DNA from: Anthonomus grandis grandis
Lineage: Eukaryota > Arthropoda > Insecta > Coleoptera > Curculionidae
Reading direction: 5' to 3'
NCBI RefSeq assembly: GCF_022605725.1
Contig: NC_065560.1
Location: 20,017,052 to 20,081,051, forward strand
DNA: 64,000 bases
Notes under the pieces: model-generated
What the model was told of the DNA's origin: nothing
Seen by the model: the letters and a program-made list of their open reading frames with translations, nothing else
The model's database searches: none
Shown here: positions 55,001 to 63,132 of the stretch, piece after piece
How positions within the stretch are numbered: the stretch's first letter is position 1
Layout of the letters: the number at the start of each line of letters is the position of its first letter
Made by a program: the position numbers and the translations under genes

Positions 55001-55097
55001 CAGTAGTTTATATTATATTTTATTGCTTTTTGTATACCAACTATGCATTTAAAATGTTGTTATTAGGATTTGCGATGAAGAAGCTGCAAATAATTCG

Positions 55098-56741
55098 ATG
55101 AAATTGCCTCTTAAGCGTAAGCTTGGTCGCGTTTCCCTTTATACAAGAGTTTTCGTATCATCAATGAGAAAAATTCACAAGGAAGATGAAGAAAAGCGAC
55201 AAAATAACCCTGATGAAATATTAGCCAGTCCAGGGAAAAAACGGCCACGCAAAACTGTCGTCGAAAAAGATGACAGTTTTCATTTTTAAATAGTTAGGCA
55301 TTGTATCACCAGATTTTACCTGGAATATAAAGTGGTTCCGACAACTAGAAAGTTGTTAAGAAAGTTAAAAGGAGAGGCAACTTTTTCTTATTCCAGGAAA
55401 ACGCTTCGGCTTTTATTAAAGTCAAATGGCTTTTTTTGGCGTAAGTGTCAAAATAAGAGGAAAATCTTAATGGAGAGGCCCAATATTCTTTCCTGGAGAT
55501 ACAAATATCTTCGCGAAATACGAAAATATCGTGAATAAGGCCGAAACATTATTTACTTGGACGAAACTTGGGTGGATAACGATTTGACGTTCAAGAAATG
55601 TTGGCAGAGCGATACGGTTACTGGTATTTTAAAAAATATTAGTTCAACGGGTAAGCATACAATACAAAACAGTGTGTATAAGTTACAGTCATATATTTTT
55701 TCGCGGGCAAGGGCCCGTTAAATTTGAGAAATATATATATTTTAAATGATATTTTAGGTCGGCTAATAATTGTTCATGCAGGTTCCGACAAGGGTTTTGT
55801 GGACAATGCCTGTTTAATATTAAAGCCGGATTGGCCACAGGTGATTACCATGGCCAAATGAATAGGGAAAATTTTACTAGATGGCTCATGGAAAACCTTC
55901 TCCCAAATATACCTGCCAATTCGGTAATAGTGTAGACAATGCTCCTTATCATTCGGTGCAGGAGGATAAAATTCCAACAAAATCCTCTTCAAAAAGAGAT
56001 ATAATCGCCTGGTTAACTAAGAAAGATAGCTATAACAACTTAATTAAGCCTTTTGAACTGATAAATTTTAAATTTTAAACATATAAATGTACCTACATAA
56101 TATGTACATACACGGTAAGCTAATGAAAACTTTCCACCCCAGTTTCTTCAGATATTTTCTTTTAAAAAAATTTTTTGATGATCGTTTTTTGACTTCGGGC
56201 AAACAAATTTATTTATATTTATTTATATATATTATATTTATTTATAAGTCACGATGCAAGTGCCAGAAAATTTGATCTTTTCGATTTGGTTTTACGCCAC
56301 AAACCACCTGGTGACCAAAAAAATTATATAGTAGATCGGATTATAAGGTCTCATGGGCATACTCCATTAAGAACACCGCCTTATTTATGCGAGTTAAATC
56401 CAATTGAATTAGCTTGGGCAAGACTCAAATTTTTAACAAGAAGTCGGAATACTACTGGCAATTTTAACATTACAGCCTTAAAGGAGGTTACTGAGGATGC
56501 TATATCCTCGATTTCCGAAAATGATTAGCAGAAATTTTGCCAGCGCGTCAGAACTGTGGAGGATAAATTCTGGGAAACTGACCAAATCATGGAAGAAATC
56601 GAGCCCCTTGTCATCACAATAGGAAATGAGGACAGTGACACTAATGGCAGTAGTAGTGAAGACGATAGTGAATACGAGGCTGAAGGTAAAGAAAACGAAC
56701 TCGCTTATTTTACCAGTGAAAATAAAAACATGTTTAAGTGA
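55098..56741 (+). pseudogene. Mariner-like transposase (DD82E-like), broken, with introns
   Basis: Fragments in order: basic N-terminus with KKRPRKTV (55098), KLLRKLKGEATFSYSRKTLRLLL, IIYLDETWVDNDL (first D, about 55550), a GT-AG intron at 55651-55757 joining SST to GRLIIVHAGSDKG, then SVIV.DNAPYHSVQ (second D, about 55930, with a stop just before), KRDIIAWLTKKDSY, an interruption of about 200 bp (56075-56265, possibly another intron), YIVDRIIRSHGHTPLRTPP and LCELNPIELAWARLK (E). The tail is acidic. The order and the long DD-to-E gap resemble the 450-residue transposase at 2070, but it is a distant relative. Confidence 0.8.
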
Positions 56742-57120
56742 AGTGTGTGAGACTTAAAAAAAAACATTAATATAAATAACAGTAAACGAAAAATTAGGTA
56801 AGTTATTTACCTTATATTTTTCTCAAATTTTCGGAAATACCAAAAAGAGTGAAAATTTCGCATAAAAAAACATAAAAATTCCCGTTTCTAGTTTAACCGA
56901 ACTTTTATCATTGCCAAAACGCTTATGCTGTTCGTTTTTTATAATCTATACCAGGTGGCTCATTTGAGTCGACGTTTGGCTTTTGTCTTGTTTTTTTTAA
57001 TGACCTTCAAAATACACGTACTATTGCAGTGACGTGGCCCCCTGTGACCTTAGCAACCTTTGTTTAAACTTTGTTTTTAAATTCGGCTTAGCAACAGAGA
57101 TATTTACGTGCAACCCTGTA

Positions 57121-57407
57121 TACAGAGTGTTCCACAATCAACGTCACAGGCTATAACTTTTTTATTTTTAAGTATATTTTTTTTTAAATATATTTTTAAT
57201 AGCTATAGGATCACTACCAAAATTACTTAAAAAAACTACCCCATATTCAAAAAAGATAAATTCATTTTTGGGGGATGTATTTGTTGGGGGTAGTTTTTTT
57301 AAGTAATTTTGGGTAGTGGTCCTATAGCTATTAAATTTTTTTTTTAATTTTTATAGTTAAAAATAAAAAAGTTACAGCCTGTGACGTTGATTGTGGGATA
57401 CCCTGTA
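57121..57407. repeat. Hairpin MITE with TA duplication
   Basis: A near-complete palindrome: TACAGAGTGTTCCACAATCA at the start and TGATTGTGGGATACCCTGTA at the end, meeting around 57265. Flanked by TA. No coding sequence. Stem arms of about 130 bp. Confidence 0.85.
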
Positions 57408-57850
57408 TACCAAAAAAAAATAACTTATTTCTAAAACCATAAAACATGCAAATGAATAATTAATTAGGAAAATTTATTTTGATAAATTTTAAAATTATTT
57501 TCCTTAAATCGAACTTAAATAGTCTCACATAATACCACACGCCACTGTCCATTTTATGAATGAAGTCGGCCATGTTGTCTCCACTACTGCATTCCCCTTA
57601 CCTCAGGCCGAAGTGTTTCAGATCCGTCTGCCACACTGTATCTGTCCAAAGGGGTTCCCATATTATGACATACCAAGATGACTTCGATGGTCCAAAAATT
57701 CCACATGATTTTCTTACTGCCAAATTACAAAAAATAAAATACTGCCACCACCAAAAAAACAACAAAAAGTCCTTGGAATTTTAAAATGAAAGATTAACGA
57801 AAAAACCAAGAAAAACACAAAGTCACGGTCTCACAACATGTAATTAAACG

Positions 57851-57893
57851 GGCTACACGTGTTTCGCTCTAGTTAGAGCATCATCAGGCCTAA
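57851..57893 (-). ncRNA. Hammerhead ribozyme, type I minimal (good match)
   Basis: Minus strand: stem I AGGC, perfect core CUGAUGA, stem II GCUCU-AACU-AGAGC, GAAA, stem III CAC/GUG with no loop, UA at the cleavage position, then GCC closing stem I. All conserved hammerhead core residues are present. The lack of a stem III loop is what PLE hammerheads show; these are thought to act as dimers. Predicted cleavage lies between 57854 and 57853. Confidence 0.7.
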
Positions 57894-58059
57894 AATAAAA
57901 ATAATACTTAAGCAAAACTAAAAACTTACATAAAACAATAAAAAACCTTTAGAAGCCATCCACACACTTCACAGTACATAAATAAACAATGATTTTAAGG
58001 TTATAATTGTACAAAGCAAAAAATAAAAATTAAAAAATGGAACGCAACAACATAGACTC

Positions 58060-58126
58060 AACGAGAATCGAACCCGGTACAACAAGGTTATAAGTACAAG
58101 TGTAAAACCTATCGGCTATACGGACC
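58060..58126 (-). other. tRNA-like unit in the PLE 3' region
   Basis: Minus strand: an A-box-like TAGCCGATAGG (58108-58118) and a B box GGTTCGATTCT inside ACCGGGTTCGATTCTCG (58064-58074), spaced as in a tRNA gene with a somewhat long anticodon region. The acceptor stem does not close well, so it is a tRNA relic or SINE head, not a working tRNA. Confidence 0.5.
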
Positions 58127-58210
58127 TAATGCTAAAACAACTTAACACGTTAGCCAATGTAAATTGAAGAAAGTGACTACACTACAAGAAAAATGTTAAA
58201 CGATACTTAG

Positions 58211-58399
58211 CTAAATTAAATTGTTAAAAATTAAATTAGGTTCAAAAGTAAACACGTCATTCACACACATGAGAACAGGACTCTTTTTAGCTTTTGTAAT
58301 TTCCATTTCCTCCAGAAGGTCAAGCTTCTTACCTTTAGGGCATTCATGAAGCATTTCAGCTCCCACCACCGGAGAAAAATTATGAGTAGAGGTCAGCAA
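58211..58399 (-). pseudogene. PLE C-terminal fragment (end of GIY-YIG region)
   Basis: AEMLHECPKGKKLDLLEEMEI, then VFTFEPNLIFNNLI: the C-terminal tail following the GIY-YIG endonuclease in Penelope-like proteins ('LE..EI.K'). It follows the RT fragment directly, so the RT thumb and GIY-YIG core are deleted. Confidence 0.65.
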
Positions 58400-58818
58400 A
58401 TGATTCGTAAGTCTAAAAGACCCTCAATGACTATACGACTAAGAGATGTTTTTAATAGGAGAGTTCTCACTAACTTTAAACAATCTTTGGGAAGGATGCT
58501 GGGAAAAAGATTTTTTACATTTAAGGAAATAAGTTTAGATCCATCAGGAATAATAAGATTTTTCAAACTGTTGGTTAGATCAACAGAATTCTTAGTCGAA
58601 TAAATACTTTTAAAGTTGGTCACCTCCCTGAGAACGTTATTCAACCAAAAGGAAAAATTATAGCATGGGGAGTTAACAAAGGAAACCACTGGTCTTATGG
58701 GAAAATTGGTCTTATGGATTTTGGGGAGACCATAAAGAATCGGAGTTCTAGGATTCATAGGATACAGTTTTTCTTTTTTAGTGTTAAAGAAATCGAGAGT
58801 TAAGCTACATCTGTCCAA
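58393..58818 (-). pseudogene. PLE reverse transcriptase fragment
   Basis: TPILYGLPKIHKTNFPIRPV is the signature of Penelope RTs (YGLPK.HK...P.RPIVS), followed by LISLNVKNLFPSILPKD, the palm motif with the expected Asp replaced by Asn (SLDV to SLNV). Ends at about LLDLRIIC, where the deletion begins. Confidence 0.8.
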
Positions 58819-58825
58819 TGTTTGC

Positions 58826-59167
58826 TTAACTTTCGTAAAATACGAATTGGTGGGTATCTCTATTAACTGTAATGAAATCCTCCGAGTCCAGAAAATCCAA
58901 TATCTTTTGAATATAGTCAGTCTTGTTTAGAATGACTAAGCAATTACCCTTGTCTGCTTTTGATAATATCAAATCGTTACTCTTCATTTTATTTTTTAGC
59001 GAAATTAGGTGCTTTTTATTGATGTTATTGTTTAAGCTGTTCAAGCCACATCTAGAATTTAAAAAGTTTATTATTTTAGCGCGTAAGATGTTCTTATTTC
59101 TTGTATCAGTCGTCTGCAAAACGCTATCAGCCTCCACAGCTAAAGTCTCTCGTGTTTGTGAGTCCAC
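58826..59167 (-). pseudogene. PLE N-terminal region
   Basis: Contains NDLILSKADKGNCLVILNKTDY, the conserved 'SKADKG...VI.....Y' motif immediately before the RT in Penelope-like proteins. Frameshifted relative to the RT at about 58820. Confidence 0.75.
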
Positions 59168-59197
59168 TAATTCACGTTAAACTCATTTCTAAATCAC

Positions 59198-59503
59198 TTG
59201 GAATTTAGTACCTTAGTCTGTTTATTCAGAGATAAATTTGAGGTTAGTTCTAGAAACACTTTAAATAAATTAAACAATAAGTTGAACCGTCTTAAAGCTA
59301 CCATTAGGTCTAATAACTTTAGGGAATATCAAATAAAATTAGGCCATTGTCATTTTCAGTTCCATAAAAGATTTTTAAATTTGTCTGATGTTATTTTAAC
59401 CTCTGACGAACAAAGTATACTAAACCTTAACCTTAAGTTTATTCTTTATAATAAGGGGGACCGTTTAATTACATGTTATATTAAACTTATTCACTTTCAA
59501 TAA
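59198..59503 (+). pseudogene. PLE N-terminal segment, inverted relative to the rest
   Basis: LNNKLNRLKATIRSNNFREY and FLNLSDVILTSDEQSILNLNLKF, the early PLE motif ('NLS...LT..E..LL..GL.F'). In an intact PLE it precedes the SKADKG region on the same strand; here it is on the opposite strand next to it, as expected after twin priming. Confidence 0.6.
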
Positions 59504-60351
59504 ACCTTCAATAAATCTCTTTCTAAACAAATAAAACTTTAAAGTTATTTATTACTCAAACATATTACTACAAATAACTAAAAAAAATTCAAAAATTAAA
59601 TAAATACGAGTGCTGTAATAAAAAACCGATAAATCGCAATAACTCAAAAACTTAAAATCTTGAGATCCGTCTTTTTGGCTTAGGACGGCAGAGTTGAAGG
59701 TTTTGCTAGGTTTTTTGCATCAAAAGTTTACGTATTTTTGCATCTTGTCGAAAAGTTCTTTCCCACCCTGTAATGCTTTGCTGTATGTTTTCGATGAGCT
59801 AAACTGTAAATGATTAAATAACAAAAATTTGAAGATTCCTATGTCTAACACAGTGTCCTACGTATTCTAACTTGTTGTGAGAGAAGAAATAGGTCATCTA
59901 CTTCAAATCATTATATAGGAAATAAGTTCTGTGAGAAGAAGAAGAAACTCCTGATTTAGACCTTGTGAGAATAGTGTAATTGCAGCAGTAGCTAGCAATT
60001 AAGATCAATCTTGAAAATAAGACAGTAGCCTAATGTTAATATAGTATATGTGATGCTTCTATATAACAAGTATGGCCTATTTGTTTTTAGTACACTCTCA
60101 TATACATATTATAATTTAAATAAATTTATTAAATAAAGGCGCATAACTTTAACGCTACATAAAAACCCCGTTTTGATTCATTACTTTTTTATCAGAATAA
60201 CTATCAAGAAAAGCCAGTAAACTATTTTATCAAAATTGCCTTTTGATTGAAAAAATAATATTATGGCCATTTCACTAATCTTTACAGCCATATTAAAATT
60301 AATTGACTTTTTCAAATAATCGTTATCTTTTTATGGCCGTGTTGATTATTA

Positions 60352-62152
60352 TACTCTATTTCAGAAATGTATAGAGTAATAAACTGGGAAATTCCATTCT
60401 GTTTGGCTAAATTTCGTGGTCGTTCATAGGCGTAGGTACTTGTAATATTTATTAATTTAATTTTCTTGGATAATTTTCTTGGAAATTGAGATTTAATTTC
60501 TTGGATTAAATGCCTCTATTTTGAAACAGATTAAATATTAATTTAATACTTTTAATTTAATAAGTTATTATTTTGAATGTACATGATTGCATAAAACATG
60601 ATTACCCTAGTTTTACTGTGCAAGAAATTGTTGAAAGATGTTCATGAATGACAAAGCCAATGACATTTCCAATAACAATTGGAAAGTCCACCATTTTCAA
60701 ATTGTTGCGGAAAACAATAGTAGCCGGTCAAGTGGAATCTCCCAAGCAAAAGCCGGGACGACCAACAAAAGTCTTTGATGAAAATACTAAATGTATAATT
60801 CAAAGAAAAGTTTACTCTTTTTATTTTAAAAAGGAAATACCCATCCTAGACAAAATTTTGATGGAGCTTGGCCGAGATGACAGTATTCCGTTGATAAGTA
60901 GAAAACTTTATGGAAAACTTTAAAGAGTATGGATTTTGCCTGGGAAAAGCATAAGCGCAAAGCACTTTTACTAGAGAGCGACGAAATTGTTTGCTGGAGA
61001 CGAAAAATACTTGAGAAGTATCAAGCAGTACCGCAGGGAGCAAAAGAAAGTTTTTATCTTGATAAGACGTGGATTAACGAAGGTTATATAGTCCAAAAAA
61101 TGTGGCAAGACAAAAATATAACTAGTGCTCGCCAAGCTTTCATAGAAGGCCGGTCCACGGGTATTAAAGTGCCTTCGGGAAAAGGAAAAAATAACCACAC
61201 ACATTGGAAGCGAAGAGGGATTTTTAAAAGAAGTTCTGCTACCCTTTGAGTCGACTCGCACAGGTGATTACCATGAAAACATGAATTCGAACGTTTTCGA
61301 AGAGTATTTTGGTGAAATGATGAAATTTCTTCCGGCTAATTCGGTGGTGGTTATGGAGAACGCACGCTATCATTCACGACGAATAGAGAAGACGCCAAAT
61401 TCATGTTAGAGAAAGCAAGAGATTATCGATTGGCTGATTACAAAAGGTATTGTTAAGCTACTGTTTAATCAAGAATTGGCGAAAAGCAGTCCAGCATGTA
61501 ATTAAGCAAGAAGACAAAATGTGGGATCTTGACAACATGATCTATCAGACAGTCGACCGTTTAATTATAATGTCAAGATGTGATGATAGCTCGTCAGATG
61601 ACGAACACTTCTATCTATCATAATTTAATTTATATCTTGGTATATATTATACCATGTACAGGGTGTCCCAAATTCGCCGGCTAACATGGGGCAGGCATTT
61701 TGTTATGCATGACGTTGCGCAACTTTTTACTAATCTAACCAGCTCAACCTACCCTGTATCTCTAAAAGTTACCCAGTTCCCGATATTGACCCAAGAATTT
61801 GGTATACCCTGTGCATACGTATTATATTACATTTTTACTATTTTTTTTTTAAATAAAATAGCATTTACATAAATCATAAGGTAACATATGATATTAACTC
61901 TCGTAAAAAACAAGTCCCAGTTGCACGCCTTTGACGAACCGTTTTCAATGTTTATCAGTGGATAACAATGGGCAAAACTCATAAATTGACACAAAACCGG
62001 GTGGCACTACCTGCACTCGACGAAAACAATGAATTTTACATTGAAACTAATACCTAACTAAAGTAGTGGCATAAAATATTGGTGGGTCACTGGGTACCAC
62101 TTTTGCATACCTAATGAGGTTTTATTGCTCTATACATTTCTGCAATAGAGTA
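60352..62152 (+). mobile_element. Decayed DD82E mariner-like transposon, copy 3
   Basis: TA at 60350-60351 and 62153-62154, with the family's termini. The transposase remnant (about 60560-61620) has frameshifts, an altered catalytic segment (LDKTW for LDETW; VMENARYHS for VMDNASYHS, so the second Asp is lost), and a deletion of about 240 bp reaching past the catalytic Glu. Carries the MITE at 61658-61812. The duplicate block at about 21500 is uninterrupted here (GTTGATTATTTACATTCG on its minus strand), giving the empty site. Confidence 0.9.
61658..61812. repeat. MITE shared with DD82E copy 4
   Basis: ACAGGGTGTCCCAAATTC at the start and GAATTTGGTATACCCTGT at the end. Same position in the host transposon as 7631-7780. 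Confidence 0.75.
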
Positions 62153-62255
62153 TAACATTCGTAATAGTAAATTCACAAAAAGAACACGGTTTAGGTCTTC
62201 TAAGAAGATTTTAGTACTCTGGGAAATACCGGTTTTATCTTTTACCGAGCAGCTT

Positions 62256-62261
62256 TATAAA
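62256..62261 (+). promoter_or_regulatory. TATA box of the signal-peptide exon, copy B
   Basis: TATAAA in CAGCTTTATAAAGGAG, 95 bases upstream of the ATG at 62356; identical context in copy A. Confidence 0.5.
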
Positions 62262-62355
62262 GGAGTATTTATAGAAATTTGTTCCCATACAAGTTTAAGC
62301 TGCGTCTTTATTAGTAGCATAGGTTCGCATTTTTATTCGGTATTTTTATATCAAA

Positions 62356-62443
62356 ATGTGTTTAAGATTCGGAGTAGTTTTTTTGTTGGCAAGCATCGGA
62401 CAGCTGGTGGCAGTCACAAATTCAGCCACTATACAATATGGAG
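62356..62443 (+). CDS. First coding exon of a secreted protein (signal peptide), copy B
   Basis: MCLRFGVVFLLASIGQLVAV followed by TNSATIQYG; 29 codons plus one base to the donor GGAG|GTAAGAG. Same structure as 21224-21311 with one residue changed (T for S). Homology with copy A continues about 120 bp into the intron and then stops at about 62562, where a PLE begins, so the downstream exons are missing here. The protein family is unknown. Confidence 0.55.
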
Positions 62444-62616
62444 GTAAGAGTTTATACATTTTAAAAGTGCCCATATTCATCACTTCCTCCAATTTAGGCT
62501 TATAATCCATGAGTTTGCATATTGTCAGTTAAATAATAATAATACATAATATATCATCAGTATTGCGGAGGGTTGTTGTGTGGGGTCAGAAATAAAACAG
62601 AAACCTGTTTACCTAA

Positions 62617-62658
62617 ATGTCGACGTTTCGACTTATATTAAGTCATCCTCAGGACACT
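62617..62658 (-). ncRNA. Hammerhead ribozyme, type I minimal (good match)
   Basis: Minus strand: stem I AGUGUC, core CUGAGGA (fits CUGANGA), stem II GACUU-AAUAU-AAGUC, GAAA, CG minimal stem III, UC at the cleavage position, then GACAU pairing with GUGUC. All conserved core positions are present. Confidence 0.7.
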
Positions 62659-63132
62659 GAAATGGATTCAAGTAATTACAGAGATAAAACAAAGTAATTT
62701 CAAGTACATAAAAAACACTATTAAAATAAATGTTCTTTAAGTTACAGTTAAAATTACATTCAGGTACAATCCGTTAAAAAAAAATTATAAAAAAAACAGT
62801 ATAAAATTATTATTATTTTTTTTTTAATACATTACACCTCCTACCTAAGTCTAGGTTTCTTAAGTTATAGTTAAAACACATTTATAATAGGAGCGTAGAA
62901 TTATTTTTAACATGGGTTAAATTGTAGGTGTTATTGTGGGCAAACTAGAATCAACAATAAGCCAAGAAACAAATGTTTTTATTCTTTCGAGCGTTTATTT
63001 ATTTAATTTTTATGTTTCAATACTATATATTTATCTATACGTTCAAAACCAGAAACTTAATTTGTTAATACACTGTATGATCTAAATTTGGGACATACAC
63101 TGTTTGACAAAAATAAATTTTATGTTTTAGTT

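Larger units (their letters stand above)
54144..57638 (+). mobile_element. Mariner-like element (3.5 kb, intron-containing) nested in the DUF7869-like gene
   Basis: Flanked by TA at 54142-54143 and 57639-57640. Ends TAGTCTGGCAAGTGGATCTG and, inverted, CAGTGTGGCAGACGGATCTG. Removing it with one TA joins NETVQV to SVQRGSH in frame, so the limits are exact. It encodes the dead transposase at 55098-56741 and hosts a hairpin MITE at 57121-57407. Confidence 0.88.
52052..57782 (+). pseudogene. DUF7869-like (probable DDE transposase) gene, broken and split by an insertion
   Basis: Starts MDRTQGFRKKKMV. Frameshifts near 52165, 52490, 52745, 52999, 53235 and 53335 break it, but the family's conserved run is clear: ERRKFLNNEFWKVLNDKDRKSFILHHV, RTTSKRDLGYQ, FFLTTLGFN, NSYNPTISHYRRGHAP, then NHGHEECESCEEFSLHDK with a CDNC...W..H cluster, DLEKVIMLPRLETFKTAIF, ITLWLDNCSAQNKNWSLF and FKPGHTFMAADSFHHKVEQ. 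The acidic residues in LWLDN and the AADSFHH block fit an RNase H-fold nuclease. After NETVQV (54143) the gene is interrupted, resuming at 57641 as SVQRGSHIMTYQDDFDGP and stopping at 57782. I recognise the family from insect proteins of unknown function. The transposase role is inferred from the flanking TIRs. Confidence 0.7.
57830..59520 (-). mobile_element. Penelope-like element, deleted and with an inverted 5' part
   Basis: Minus strand from about 59167: PLE N-terminal region, RT fragment, and C-terminal fragment, followed by a 3' region with a tRNA-like unit (58060-58126) and a hammerhead (57851-57893). The segment that should precede it in coding order lies at 59198-59503 on the plus strand. 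Inserted between the end of the DUF7869-like gene and the right TIR of the 8.3-kb element. Exact outer limits and TSD not resolved. Confidence 0.75.
51376..59694 (+). mobile_element. 8.3-kb TIR element carrying a DUF7869-like gene, with nested insertions
   Basis: The left end CTGCCGTCCTAAG...CGTATCTCAAC is matched, inverted, by the right end (about 59640-59694): roughly 55 bp with about 75-80% identity. Both ends coincide exactly with the point where homology to the duplicate block at 22.14 kb stops and restarts, so that block is the empty site. A TA duplication (one base lost on the right) would fit, but is not certain. Inside: an intron-containing gene (51.8-57.8 kb), a mariner-like element inside that gene, and a PLE after it. 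Confidence 0.7.
46605..62562 (+). repeat. Inverted segmental duplication, copy B
   Basis: Partner of 21105-27172. Shared parts are 46605-51375 and 59690-62562. The 51376-59694 segment and 60352-62152 are later insertions with their own terminal inverted repeats. Copy A lacks about 85 bp present here near 51040-51115. Confidence 0.85.
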
